64,000 nucleotides of DNA from Alphaproteobacteria bacterium (GCA_017307375.1 JAFKFH010000027.1:1-64000); one strand, 5' to 3'. Counted from the stretch's first letter, positions 16,679 to 25,555 are shown. Notes: generated from the letters alone by a model not told the origin. Program-made: numbers and translations.

Positions 16679-17455
16679 GTGACCAAGATCCTTACCCTTG
16701 CCGCCATCGTCGCCATCGGCGTCGGGCTCGGCTTTGCCGGCCCCGCCGCGGCGCAGCAGAAGACCATCAAGCTCGGCACCGAGGGCGCCTACAAGCCGTT
16801 CAACTACATCGACGCATCCGGCAAGGTCCAGGGCTTCGACATCGAGATCGGCAACGCACTCTGCGCCAAGATGAACGCCAAGTGCGAGTGGGTCACCCAG
16901 GATTGGGACGGCATCATCCCGGCCCTGCTGGTCAAGAAGTTCGACGCGATCATCGCCTCGATGTCGATCACCGAGGAACGCAAGAAGTCGGTCGATTTCA
17001 CCGAGCGCTATTACTTCACGCCGGCCCAGTTCATCGCCAAGAAGGGCGTCACCTTCACCGCGACGCCGGAAGGCCTTAAGGGCAAGACCGTCGGCGTGCA
17101 GCGCGCCACGATCCACGAGAACTATCTCGAGCAGAAGCTCAAGGGTGTCGTCACCGTCAAGCACTACGACACGCAGGAGAACGCCAATCTCGACCTCGCC
17201 GCCGGCCGTCTCGACGCCGTGCTGGCCGACTCGACCGTCCTGCTCGACTTCCTCAACTCGCCGGAAGGCAAGGATTTCGCCAATCTCGGCGCCCCGATCG
17301 TCGATCCGTCGATCTTCGGCGTCGGTGCCGGTATCGCGGTGCGCAAGGGCGACAACGACCTGCGCGAAGCCTTCAACAGGGCGCTTAAGGAAATCACCGA
17401 CGACGGCACCTACAAGAAGATCAACGACAAGTATTTCCCGTTCTCGATCCGCTGA
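16679..17455 (+). CDS. Amino-acid ABC transporter periplasmic binding protein
   Basis: 258 aa, SBP family 3 (HisJ/ArtJ type). Signal peptide residues 1-25 ending AAAQ, then KLGTEGAYKPFNYIDASGKVQGFDIEIG and the MSITEERKKSVDFTERYY signature. Binds a polar or basic amino acid and delivers it to a membrane permease. GTG start with GGAGAG upstream. Followed after 86 bp by one permease gene. Confidence 0.93.
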   Translation: MTKILTLAAIVAIGVGLGFAGPAAAQQKTIKLGTEGAYKPFNYIDASGKVQGFDIEIGNALCAKMNAKCEWVTQDWDGIIPALLVKKFDAIIASMSITEERKKSVDFTERYYFTPAQFIAKKGVTFTATPEGLKGKTVGVQRATIHENYLEQKLKGVVTVKHYDTQENANLDLAAGRLDAVLADSTVLLDFLNSPEGKDFANLGAPIVDPSIFGVGAGIAVRKGDNDLREAFNRALKEITDDGTYKKINDKYFPFSIR

Positions 17456-17541
17456 CGACATCCCGGGCGGGGGTGGGCCATGTCCATCCCCGCCACCTTC
17501 CGTCCGCTACCGGCGGAGCATCGAACAATGGGTAGGTGCGC

Positions 17542-18213
17542 GTGGATCTGAAGGGCTTCCTGCCCCAGCTGCTGTCCGGGGCCCAGATCACCATCCTGCT
17601 GGCGCTGAATGCTGCCGTGGTCGGCGTCCTCCTCGGTGTCGTCTTCGCACTGGCCAAGCTGTCGCGCCATGGCTGGGTGTCGCGCCCGGTGACGGCCTTC
17701 ACCAACCTGATCCGCGGCGTACCGGAATTCCTGATCCTGCTGCTGCTCTATTTCGGCGGCACGGCGGTACTGTCCGAACTGGCCGGCGAGTATTTCGAGG
17801 TCAGCCCGTGGGGGGCGGGGGTTGCAGCCCTGGGCCTCGTGCTCGGGTGCTATGCCTCGGAAACCTTCCGCGGTGCCTTCCTCGCGGTGCCGAACGGGCA
17901 GATCGAGGCGGCCCGGGCCTTCGGTTTCTCGGCTTGGAAGACCTTCCGCCATGTACGCTTCCCCCAGGCCTGGCGGATCGCGGTGCCGGGCCTGGGCAAT
18001 CTTTGGCAATCGCTGCTGAAGGATACGGCGCTGGTGTCGATCGTCGGGCTGGACGACCTGATGCGCAAGTCGAAGGTGGCGGCCGAATACACCAAGGAAC
18101 CGTTCACGTTCTATTTCTTTGCCTCGCTCGTCTATCTCCTGTTCACCGTGATCTCGATGGTGGTGATTGCCCGGGTGGAAAAGCGGGCGAACCGGGGACT
18201 GGCCCATAGCTGA
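17542..18213 (+). CDS. Amino-acid ABC transporter permease, HisQ/HisM type
   Basis: 223 aa with five hydrophobic spans. The EAA loop is present (QIEAARAFGFSAWKTFRHVRFPQA), and TNLIRGVPEFLILLLLY is typical of the polar amino-acid permease family. GTG 17542 is favoured over GTG 17536 because GGTAGG precedes it. Polar amino-acid importers usually also need a second permease and an ATPase; neither is next to it. The sequence after the stop is the stub of an unrelated GNAT gene in the same frame, which suggests the rest of the operon was lost by deletion. Confidence 0.88.
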   Translation: MDLKGFLPQLLSGAQITILLALNAAVVGVLLGVVFALAKLSRHGWVSRPVTAFTNLIRGVPEFLILLLLYFGGTAVLSELAGEYFEVSPWGAGVAALGLVLGCYASETFRGAFLAVPNGQIEAARAFGFSAWKTFRHVRFPQAWRIAVPGLGNLWQSLLKDTALVSIVGLDDLMRKSKVAAEYTKEPFTFYFFASLVYLLFTVISMVVIARVEKRANRGLAHS

Positions 18214-18459
18214 AATCCTGCTTCGGCGCCTTCCCACGCCGCGGGCCAGCCGCATGTCATGCAGGTGATCCTGTCGGTATCGGCGGGCAATGAAGCGGCC
18301 GAACGGCTCTATCGCGGCTGCGGCTTTGAAGTCTATGGGCGCGAGCCGCGCGCAGTGATGATGGACGGTCTGGCCATCGCCAAGCTGTACATGATCCTGA
18401 TGCTCGATCGGCACCAGCAGGCTATCGAAGAAGGGGTAGCACGGCGATTTGTGCCATGA
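18214..18459 (+). pseudogene. C-terminal remnant of a GNAT acetyltransferase
   Basis: Directly after the permease stop, and in the same frame, the translation reads VMQVILSVSAGNEAAERLYRG-CGFEVYGREPRAV and ends LYMILMLDR. This is the C-terminal third of a GNAT N-acetyltransferase (beta 5 to beta 7: AGN-AA-LY--GF). The N-terminal acetyl-CoA binding motif A is absent. An ORF from ATG 18259 (66 aa) could be translated but would lack the catalytic core. Interpreted as the right edge of a deletion whose left edge is the ABC operon. Confidence 0.75.
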
Positions 18460-18597
18460 TCCACTCGGCGAGCGCGGCTCATTGAGGGGAAGCAATGCGG
18501 GGATCGGACCATCGGTGAGGGTCATGAAGCGGACCTTCCTGGGCGTCCCGCAGACCTGCGCCGGCTCGAGAGGGGGGGCCCCGAGGATGAATCCCGA

Positions 18598-19293
18598 ATG
18601 AAATTCCGGCACCTGGTTCTCATCGCTGTTGGCCTGGCCGCGGCGATCTGGTTCATCGGTCAGCAGCAGGGCGGCGCGTCGGCGCCGAAGAATGCCCACT
18701 GGAAGGTCGTTGGCGAGCGGCCCGACGGGTTGAAGACCATCTACGTCGAGATGGACCCCCGGTATGCGAAAGACCGCCGGGAATACGATGCTGCCGTGGA
18801 GTACCTCTGCCGGGACCGGCACATCTGCGACGTGGCGTTTTTCCTGCCGGGCGACCGGGTCCCCAATCAAGACATCCGCACCTTCATCAGCAGCGGCGGC
18901 TGGGCCAACTACCCGGTCCTGGCCTCATGGGCGGGAAACCGGAGCAGCGGGGTGTTCGAATTCAAATCCTGGGACTGCCGACGTGCCGGCGAAGAAGGCG
19001 CCCCGCCTTCAGCGCTCTGCGGCGACGGGGTCGCCGAAGCCTACAAGGCGGTCCTGGCGCTTGCCAGCCGCGCCGGCACGGGAGAAGCCTGCGGCTGGCC
19101 CAAGACCAAGGATGCCGAGCTGGCGCAGAGCTACATTGCCAACATCAAGAACGCCGGCCGGCAGCAGGTCTTGAAAGAAGGCTTCGATTTGTTCTACCCA
19201 TCGAAGGGGCCGAATGATCGAGCCGATTGCATAAAGCTGCGCGGGAAGATCGAAGAGGCGGCCAAGGCGGCGAGGAAAACTCTCGGCTTTTAG
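18598..19293 (+). CDS. Hypothetical membrane-anchored protein, 231 aa
   Basis: Not recognised. The N-terminus MKFRHLVLIAVGLAAAIWFIG is a single membrane anchor or uncleaved signal, followed by a soluble region rich in charged residues with six Cys (for example YLCRDRHICD and WDCRRAGEEG), which suggests a periplasmic disulfide-stabilised domain. Several codons and the lower GC of its 3' part differ from neighbours. It sits between a GNAT remnant and an IS remnant, so it is probably accessory. Confidence 0.65.
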   Translation: MKFRHLVLIAVGLAAAIWFIGQQQGGASAPKNAHWKVVGERPDGLKTIYVEMDPRYAKDRREYDAAVEYLCRDRHICDVAFFLPGDRVPNQDIRTFISSGGWANYPVLASWAGNRSSGVFEFKSWDCRRAGEEGAPPSALCGDGVAEAYKAVLALASRAGTGEACGWPKTKDAELAQSYIANIKNAGRQQVLKEGFDLFYPSKGPNDRADCIKLRGKIEEAAKAARKTLGF

Positions 19294-19362
19294 GAACCCA
19301 TCCCTTGCATCGACAGCCGCATTCGGCAGTAGACTTGGCAGGTTTACTCGTTCGATAGTGAC

Positions 19363-19482
19363 GTGCTGGATCAGCAGACATTCGCCATGCTGGCGCAGCC
19401 GAAGGTGAAGCGACTTCTGTCGATCGAGCCCTTACCGGCAGATGGAAGGTTGATCGAAGCCTGGGCTTCGATGAAGGAGCTT
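19363..19482 (+). mobile_element. IS5-family transposase fragment
   Basis: The translation QPKVKRLLSIEPLPADGRLI followed by EAWASMK is clearly related to the conserved IS5-type transposase segment that normally reads like QPKVKRLLS-EHFSVDGTLIEAWASMKS. Only about 40 codons remain, the downstream part has diverged and no inverted repeats or further transposase domains are visible. It is a scar, not an active element. The ORF runs on without stop into the next gene, whose own start is at 19570. Confidence 0.7.
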
Positions 19483-19569
19483 CTAGCCGAAGGCCCCGCC
19501 TGCGGCTTCTCGGTCACGGCAAAACGCTCTATCCTTACGTCGGATGACGAGCACTTCGGGGGGAAAGCC

Positions 19570-20514
19570 ATGAGGCGGGTTGCAGCGTTGTTGTTATCCC
19601 TGCTGGTCTGGCTCGCGATGACTGCCGGGCCGACCGCGGCGCAGGCACCGGGGCCTGTGACGATCTACGACCTGCATGGCCGCGACTCGATCACCGACCG
19701 GGTCGCGCGCTTGCTGGCACCGGGCATGGAAGCGGCGCTGGGCGTGCCGGTCTCGGTCAGGCAGGCCGACGTGATCGAGATTTATCGCCAGCTTGCCGGC
19801 GGCCCCAAGGACGGGTCGATCCTGCTGATCTCGGATCCGCTCGGCCTCGATATCTCGCTCGCCAACGAAATGGCGCGGGGCCGCCCCGGGTTTCCGACCG
19901 CACCGGTGACCAAGCTGACCGACGGCATATCGGTGGCGCTCGTCGTACCCGAGGCGAGCCCGATCCGCGATTGGGCCGATTTCGTCGCAGCCACCAAGCC
20001 GGGGCCGGTCCGCCTTGCCTATATCGGTTACCATACGACCCACGGCGTCGCCGTCGGGCTGATCGAGCACCAGCTCGGCACCCGCCTGGTCGATGTCGAG
20101 GCCCTGACCCGCGAGGCGGTGCTCACGGCACTGGCGGCCGGCACGGCCGATGCCGCGCTGATGGTCTCGGCCACGCTGACGCCCGGCGCGGCCCCGGTCC
20201 GTCCGATCGTCACCTTCGGTGCCGAACGCCACCGTCCGTTCGGGACGGTTCCAGCCTTTGCCGAACTTACCGGCAATCGCCGCGACGCCTTCACGATGAG
20301 TCTCGGCCTGTTCGGCCCCCAGGGCGTGACGCCCAAGGCGGCCGCGGCGATCACCGCGGCGGCCAGCAAGGCGGCCGGCGACCCCGCGACCGTAGCGGCC
20401 GCCGCCACCCTCGGCATTCCGCTGCATGTCAGCGATGCCGCCGTGCTGGAGGAGGCCAGCCGACGCAACCGCGCACTGATCAAGCGTATCGGCATGCAGC
20501 CGGGCCAGCGCTGA
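19570..20514 (+). CDS. Tripartite tricarboxylate transporter-type (Bug) binding protein
   Basis: 314 aa with signal peptide (MRRVAALLLSLLVWLAMTAG..AQA). Motifs of the TctC/Bug family are present: GPKDGSILLISD for the early segment, TKLTDGISVALVVPEASPIRDWADFV in the middle, and VTPKAAAAITAA--KAAGDP late. Such periplasmic proteins bind carboxylates for TctAB permeases or for signalling. No tctA or tctB is adjacent, an orphan arrangement that is common in this family. Start ATG 19570 follows GGGGGGAAAG. Confidence 0.8.
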   Translation: MRRVAALLLSLLVWLAMTAGPTAAQAPGPVTIYDLHGRDSITDRVARLLAPGMEAALGVPVSVRQADVIEIYRQLAGGPKDGSILLISDPLGLDISLANEMARGRPGFPTAPVTKLTDGISVALVVPEASPIRDWADFVAATKPGPVRLAYIGYHTTHGVAVGLIEHQLGTRLVDVEALTREAVLTALAAGTADAALMVSATLTPGAAPVRPIVTFGAERHRPFGTVPAFAELTGNRRDAFTMSLGLFGPQGVTPKAAAAITAAASKAAGDPATVAAAATLGIPLHVSDAAVLEEASRRNRALIKRIGMQPGQR

Positions 20515-20520
20515 GGCGGA

Positions 20521-21027
20521 TCAGCCGCCGAGTTCGGCCAGCGGATACCCCGTGAACTCCTTGGCGGTCGCGATCACCACATAGGACGCGATCTTGTCGA
20601 CGCCGAGGCCGGCGGCGAGCAATTCGTCGGACAACTGGTGGTAGCGACGGATATCGGCGCAGACCACGCGCAGCACATAGTCGAAGCCGCCCCCGACCGT
20701 ATGCGCTTCGACGATTTCGGGGCGGCTGGCAATGGCGGCCTCGAAGCGGGTGAAATCCTCCGGCGCATGGTTCTTCATCGTGACCTCGGCAAACACGGTC
20801 ACGTGGGCATAGAGCCGCTCGAGGTCGAGCATGGCGCGATAGCGCCTGATGTAGCCAGCCGCCTCCAGCCGCTTGACCCGCTCCAGACAGGGGCTGGGGC
20901 TCAGCCCCACCAGATCCGACAGCTTAAGGTTGGTGATGCGGCCATTATCCTGCAGCGCCGCGAGGATCTTCAGATCAAGGCGGTCGAGCTTGGGGCGTTG
21001 GCGCGGACTGGAATCGATCCCGGACAT
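20521..21027 (-). CDS. Lrp/AsnC-family transcriptional regulator
   Basis: 168 aa. N-terminal helix-turn-helix (LDRLDLKILAALQDNGRITN, then LSDLVGLSPSPCLERVKRLE) and a C-terminal RAM/AsnC effector domain (VGGGFDYVLRVVCADIRRY). Regulators of this type sense amino acids and form octamers. Its own target may be in this neighbourhood, for instance the divergent RNase T2/proline racemase-family pair, since many Lrp-type genes sit beside amino-acid catabolism; that is inference. Confidence 0.92.
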   Translation of the reverse strand: MSGIDSSPRQRPKLDRLDLKILAALQDNGRITNLKLSDLVGLSPSPCLERVKRLEAAGYIRRYRAMLDLERLYAHVTVFAEVTMKNHAPEDFTRFEAAIASRPEIVEAHTVGGGFDYVLRVVCADIRRYHQLSDELLAAGLGVDKIASYVVIATAKEFTGYPLAELGG

Positions 21028-21128
21028 GGCCGGATTATCGCCGCCACCGCCGCCTTGTCCAGCCTGCGGGGGCTTGACGGACGGCCCGGTTTCCCGATCA
21101 TCGCCGGAAACCGGCTCATGGGGGGATC

Positions 21129-21776
21129 ATGCGTTTCGTACTGGCCGCACTGCTGCTTCTCGGTCTGGCCTTGCCCGCTGCGGCCCAGGGCCGCAAGGCG
21201 GCCCCCGGCAGCTTCGACTACACCCTGCTGGTGCTCTCCTGGTCGCCGCAATACTGCGCCGACCGCGGCGATCGCGCGCCGGCCCAGCAATGCGGACCCG
21301 ACCGTCGCTTCGGCTTCGTCGTGCACGGGCTGTGGCCGCAATACCAGAACGGCGGCTGGCCGGAAAACTGCTCGACCGAGCGGGTGTCGGAGCAGATGAT
21401 CGGCCGCATGCTCGACATCATGCCCTCGCGCCAGCTGGTCATTCACGAATGGCGCAAGCACGGCACCTGCAGCGGTCAGTCGGCCGACGACTATTTCGGC
21501 ACGATCCGCAAGAGTTTCACCGGCATTGCTATCCCCGATCGGTACCGGAATCCGACCGTGCCGGTGACCGTCGCCCGCCAGCAACTGATCGAGGATTTCC
21601 TGGCCGCGAACCCGAAGATGCCGCGCGAGGCGATCCGGCTGAAATGCCGCAAGAGCGAGCTGGAGGAAATCGCCGTGTGCATGGGGCGCGACGGCACGAC
21701 CCCCCAGGCCTGCGGCAAGCTGAACTTTTCCTGCAACAGCGAGACGCTGCGGCTTGCCGCGGTGCGCGGCGGCTGA
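21129..21776 (+). CDS. Ribonuclease T2 family protein, exported
   Basis: 215 aa with signal peptide (MRFVLAALLLLGLALPAAAQG). Both catalytic segments of RNase T2 are intact: CAS I FVVHGLWPQY (about 65-74) and CAS II HEWRKHGTCSG (about 107-117), supplying two His, Glu and Lys. Eight or so Cys fit disulfide-bonded periplasmic RNase I-like enzymes. It cleaves RNA to 2',3'-cyclic nucleotides, probably for scavenging. Its stop overlaps the next start by one base, so the two genes are translationally coupled even though their functions differ. Confidence 0.92.
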   Translation: MRFVLAALLLLGLALPAAAQGRKAAPGSFDYTLLVLSWSPQYCADRGDRAPAQQCGPDRRFGFVVHGLWPQYQNGGWPENCSTERVSEQMIGRMLDIMPSRQLVIHEWRKHGTCSGQSADDYFGTIRKSFTGIAIPDRYRNPTVPVTVARQQLIEDFLAANPKMPREAIRLKCRKSELEEIAVCMGRDGTTPQACGKLNFSCNSETLRLAAVRGG

Positions 21777-22780
21777 TGAGCGCCGCGGTCGACGTCCTCG
21801 ACATGCATACCGGCGGCGAGCCGGTGCGGATCATCCGCGCCGGCCTGCCGCCGGTGAGCGGCGCGACGATCCTGGAAAAGCGTGCCTACGCGCGGGCAAG
21901 GCTCGACGAATGGCGGCGCTTCCTGATGTTCGAGCCGCGCGGCCACTACGACATGTATGGCGCCTGGCTGGTCGAGCCGACCTTGCCCGGCGCCGATCTC
22001 GCCGTGCTGTTCCTGCATAACGAAGGCTATTCGACGATGTGCGGCCACGCGGTCATCGCGCTCGGCCGCTATGCCGTCGATCACGGCCTGGTCGAGAAGG
22101 TCGAGCCGGTGACCCGGGTCGGCATCGAATGTCCCTGCGGCCTGGTCGAGGCCTCGGTCGAGGTGCGCGACGGCCGGGCCGGCGCGGTCTCGTTCGTCTC
22201 CGTGCCGGCGTTCGCGCTGGCCCTCGATCATCGGACCGAGGTGCCGGGCTATGGCACGGTGACCTGCGATGTCGCCTATGGCGGCGCGTTCTACGCGCTG
22301 GTGTCGGCATCCGACATCGGCCTGGCGCTCGGCCGGCAGCGGGTCCGCGACCTGGTCGACGCCGCCACAGCCATCAGTGCCGCGGTGCGCGACAGCATCG
22401 CGATCATCCATCCTGAACATGCCGATCTCGGTTTCCTCTACGGCACCATCCTGACCGACGGGCAGGACGGCGCCGGGGCGGTACCGTCGACCAACGTGTG
22501 CATCTTCGCCGATGCGGAAGTCGACCGCAGCCCTACCGGTTCGGGCGTCACCGCGCGGCTGGCCGCCCAGGCGGCACGGGGCGCGCTCGGCAGTGGCGAG
22601 GTCAGGCGGATCGCCAGCCTGACCGGGGCGGTGTTCACCGGCGAGCTTGCCGCCGAGACGGCCTGCGGCCCGCATCGGGCGGTGCGCGTGCGCGTTGGCG
22701 GCAAGGCCCACTACATGGGCGAGGCGCGCTTCTGGCGCGAGGCCGACGACGAGATCGGCCGCGGTTTCCTGCTCAGGTGA
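21776..22780 (+). CDS. Proline racemase-family protein, trans-3-hydroxy-L-proline dehydratase-like
   Basis: 334 aa. The first active-site Cys is present (STMCGHAVIALGRY), but the second position holds Thr (DRSPTGSGVTARLA) where epimerases and racemases have Cys. The Cys/Thr pair is the signature of trans-3-hydroxy-L-proline dehydratase, which yields Delta1-pyrroline-2-carboxylate. N-terminus DMHTGGEPVRI is family-typical. A Cys/Cys paralogue (4-hydroxyproline epimerase) is at 31.4 kb. Next gene overlaps by GTGA. Confidence 0.87.
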   Translation: MSAAVDVLDMHTGGEPVRIIRAGLPPVSGATILEKRAYARARLDEWRRFLMFEPRGHYDMYGAWLVEPTLPGADLAVLFLHNEGYSTMCGHAVIALGRYAVDHGLVEKVEPVTRVGIECPCGLVEASVEVRDGRAGAVSFVSVPAFALALDHRTEVPGYGTVTCDVAYGGAFYALVSASDIGLALGRQRVRDLVDAATAISAAVRDSIAIIHPEHADLGFLYGTILTDGQDGAGAVPSTNVCIFADAEVDRSPTGSGVTARLAAQAARGALGSGEVRRIASLTGAVFTGELAAETACGPHRAVRVRVGGKAHYMGEARFWREADDEIGRGFLLR

Positions 22781-23139
22781 GCCCGCGACGCCTGGTCTTT
22801 GCCGCGCTCGGCTGCCTGTTCGTCGCCCTGGGGGTGGTCGGCGCCGTGCTGCCGGTCATGCCGACCACGCCGTTCCTGATCGTGGCGGCCGGCTGTTTCG
22901 CCCGGTCCTCGCCGCGGCTGGAAGCCTGGCTGCTCGACCATCCCCGCTTTGGCCCGACCTTGCGGGCCTGGCGGGAACGCGGCGCGATCCCGCGCCGCGT
23001 AAAGGCCATCGCCTGTATCGGCATGGCCGGCGGCTACGCCATGTTCTTCTTCAGCGTCCAGCCCTCGCTCGTGCTCGGCTTGATCGTCGCGGCGATCATG
23101 CTGGGGGCGGCGGGATACGTGCTTACGCGTCCCGACTGA
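22777..23139 (+). CDS. DUF454 (YbaN) family inner-membrane protein
   Basis: 120 aa with GTG start overlapping the previous stop by 4 nt. Features of DUF454: LGVVGAVLPVMPTTPFLIVAAGCFARSSPR with its LP--PTTPF motif, then WLLDHPRFGP and two further hydrophobic spans near the C-terminus. Role unknown. Its 3' end overlaps the end of the convergent mscS gene by 17 bp. Confidence 0.87.
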   Translation: MSPRRLVFAALGCLFVALGVVGAVLPVMPTTPFLIVAAGCFARSSPRLEAWLLDHPRFGPTLRAWRERGAIPRRVKAIACIGMAGGYAMFFFSVQPSLVLGLIVAAIMLGAAGYVLTRPD

Positions 23140-24760
23140 CCGGCGAAGGCGTCAGCGCCGCCCCCACCGGCGGCGCGGGGGCGGCGTGCCACTGGTCGGG
23201 CGCGACGATCTTGAGCCCGGCGGGATCGAGCTGGTAGTGCGGGGTCATGATCTGGACCCCGTATTCGTTGAAGACGTCGAGGACGTGGCGCTGCAACTCG
23301 GCCTGCAGCGGCAGCATCGCCAGCGGCTGGTCGCAATAGACGTTCAGCTCGTAATTCACCGCGAAGTCGCCCAGGCTGGTCTGCAGCACGAACGGCGGGG
23401 GGGAGTGCAGCAGCCCCGCCACGCGGCCCGCCGCCATCAGCAGCATCGCCTCCACCTGCCGCCACGGCACTTCATAGCCGATGCCGACGCTCATGTGCAG
23501 GATCAGCCCGTCGCTCTTGGCCAGGGCCGAGTAGTTCAACACCTCGCTGTTCAGGATCACCGTGTTCGGGATCGTGATCGCCTCGTTCTTCAGCGAGCGC
23601 AGGTGGGTGACCAGGAGCCTGATGTCGACGACGTCGCCGATCGTGTTGCCGACCTTGATCCGGTCGCCGACGCGGAACGCCCGGCGGTAGATCATCATGT
23701 AGCCGGCGATGATGTTGGCGATGACCGACGACGAGCCCAGCGACAGGATGAGGCCGATGAAGATCGACACGCCCTGGAAGGCCGCCGAATGCGACCCGGG
23801 TATGTAGGGGTAGGCGACCACCGAGGCGAAGGCGACGACCAGCAGGCGGATCACCTTGTAGGTCGGCATCGCCCATTCCGGCTCGAACGTGCCCAGGTTG
23901 ATCTCGCGCCGTTCGATCAGTTCGAAGAACAGCCGCATCAGTTCCAGCGCGTAGCGCGTGATCAGGATGATGACCGCCAGCGCGATCAGGTCCGGAATCT
24001 GGTTGACGAAGGCAAGGCCGAGATCGCCGACCGGCCCCAGCACGGTGGCCAGCGCACTGTCGGCCAGCGGCCGCGTCTTCGGGAATTGCCGCAGCACCAG
24101 CGCCAGGTAGCCGTAGGTCAGGATGGCCGCGATGGCGATCCGGGTCAGGCGCAGCAGGGCGTCGACGATCATGCTGATCGTCGTCGCCCGCAACAGCCGG
24201 AACGACTTCGCCTCCATCGACCGGATGCGGACTTCCAGCCGCCGCTTGGTCCGCCGGATCAGCCGGCCGCCGCCGCGCAGGACGACGAACATCGCGATCG
24301 CGTAGGCGATCGTGGCTCCCGCCGCGATGCCGCCGGCACCGGCGAGATTCGTGGTGCTGCGATCATGGCGGTAGGCGATCACCGCCTCGCGGATGCGCGC
24401 GACCTCGGCTTCGGCGAGTACGTCGACATGGACCTGTTCCAACGCCGCGTCGGCCGGCACGACACGGGCCACGGTCCGCTTGCCGGCGACGATCCGGATG
24501 CCGACGTCCATCGGCTCGGCCCGGATCGCCTCGGGCAGGATCGTCCGGTCTTCGGCGACCTCGACGATCGCGCGCGCGATTTCCGCGGCGCGCCGCTCGG
24601 CCGGATAGGCCGAAACGCCGCGAACGCGAAACAGGACCTCGCCGTCGACGATCACCGGCGCGGTAGGAATTTCCTGCTCGGGCGGCGCTTCCTGAGCCTG
24701 CGCCATGCCAACTGCCAACCAGCCCAGCAGGGCCAGCAGCGCGATCCTTACCAAGCTCAA
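23123..24760 (-). CDS. MscS-family mechanosensitive channel
   Basis: About 545 aa: signal peptide, a periplasmic domain (about 30-125), several membrane spans, and the MscS pore and beta domain (LSLGSSSVIANIIAGYMMIYRRAFRVGDRIKVG followed by GDVVDIRLLVTHLRS). Larger than E. coli MscS (286 aa), like YnaI or MscM-type channels. Releases solutes on hypo-osmotic shock. I prefer TTG 24760, preceded by GGGGGG at 7 nt, over TTG 24808. Confidence 0.85.
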   Translation of the reverse strand: MSLVRIALLALLGWLAVGMAQAQEAPPEQEIPTAPVIVDGEVLFRVRGVSAYPAERRAAEIARAIVEVAEDRTILPEAIRAEPMDVGIRIVAGKRTVARVVPADAALEQVHVDVLAEAEVARIREAVIAYRHDRSTTNLAGAGGIAAGATIAYAIAMFVVLRGGGRLIRRTKRRLEVRIRSMEAKSFRLLRATTISMIVDALLRLTRIAIAAILTYGYLALVLRQFPKTRPLADSALATVLGPVGDLGLAFVNQIPDLIALAVIILITRYALELMRLFFELIERREINLGTFEPEWAMPTYKVIRLLVVAFASVVAYPYIPGSHSAAFQGVSIFIGLILSLGSSSVIANIIAGYMMIYRRAFRVGDRIKVGNTIGDVVDIRLLVTHLRSLKNEAITIPNTVILNSEVLNYSALAKSDGLILHMSVGIGYEVPWRQVEAMLLMAAGRVAGLLHSPPPFVLQTSLGDFAVNYELNVYCDQPLAMLPLQAELQRHVLDVFNEYGVQIMTPHYQLDPAGLKIVAPDQWHAAPAPPVGAALTPSPVSRDA

Positions 24761-24886
24761 AATCTTTCCCCCCGCCCGGTCGCTGCCCCTTGTCTGGGCA
24801 CCGTCCAAAGTCTAACGCACGCAGGGCGCCTGCGGGAAGGTGCGGCCGACGCCGTCGGTGCGGCAACAAGCCGACGGTTCAGGGCC

Positions 24887-25516
24887 TCAACGCTCGCTTG
24901 CCGCGATCCGCAGCCCCAGCGCGACCAGCGTGGCGCCGGTGAGGGCGTCGAGGGCGCGGCGCACCCCTGGCCGCCGGAACAGCCTGCCGGCACGCGCGAT
25001 GAGCGCGGCATAGGCGGCAAGCCACAGGAAGGTCATCGCGGCAAAGACCAGCCCGAGTGCGACGAGGCCCGAGGTCATGCCGGCGCCTGCCGGTGCGAAC
25101 TGGGGCAGGACGGAGGCGAAGAACACCGCCATCTTCGGATTGCCGAGGTCGTTGATGACGCCCTGGCGAAAACCCGCGATGGTGCCGAGACGCCGGCTGA
25201 CGATGTCGGTCGGCAGGCCGGCCGCACCGCCGCGCCAGGCGGCAACGAGCGACTGCAGGCCGATGACCACGAGATAGGCCGCGCCGGCGAGCTTGACGAT
25301 CTGGAACAGGGTTTCCGAAGCCAGCAACAGCGCCACCAGCCCGATGGCGGTCATGACCGCCCAGATGACCTGGCCGGTCGCGACGCCCAGCGCCGTGGCG
25401 ACGCCGGCACGACGCCCGCCCATCAGCGTGTTGCGGATGGTCAGCGCGGTGTCCGGGCCGGGCGAGGCGATCACCAGCACGGAAATCCCGAGGAAGGCCC
25501 AGAACGATGCGGTCAT
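24887..25516 (-). CDS. LysE/RhtB-family exporter
   Basis: 209 aa, six predicted spans, family signature ASPGPDTALTIRNTLMGGRRAGVATALG at the N-terminus and NPKMAVFFASVLPQF in the middle. Exports amino acids or related metabolites. Divergent from the tetR gene; a TGAA-N6-TTCA operator-like site lies 26 bp upstream of its start, so repression by that TetR is plausible. Confidence 0.92.
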   Translation of the reverse strand: MTASFWAFLGISVLVIASPGPDTALTIRNTLMGGRRAGVATALGVATGQVIWAVMTAIGLVALLLASETLFQIVKLAGAAYLVVIGLQSLVAAWRGGAAGLPTDIVSRRLGTIAGFRQGVINDLGNPKMAVFFASVLPQFAPAGAGMTSGLVALGLVFAAMTFLWLAAYAALIARAGRLFRRPGVRRALDALTGATLVALGLRIAASER

Positions 25517-25541
25517 GGCGGTCTCCTGTGTCGCAAAGAAG

Positions 25542-25555
25542 TGAACTTCGATTCA
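25542..25555. promoter_or_regulatory. TGAA-N6-TTCA operator-like site 1 (lysE/tetR)
   Basis: TGAACTTCGATTCA, with flanking G/C extending the inverted repeat to 5 bp arms. It lies in the 95-bp divergent region between the LysE exporter and tetR. A 14-nt stretch (AAGAAGTGAACTTC, 25536-25549) is repeated identically at 26258-26271, in front of the acyl-CoA dehydrogenase gene. Confidence 0.6.
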
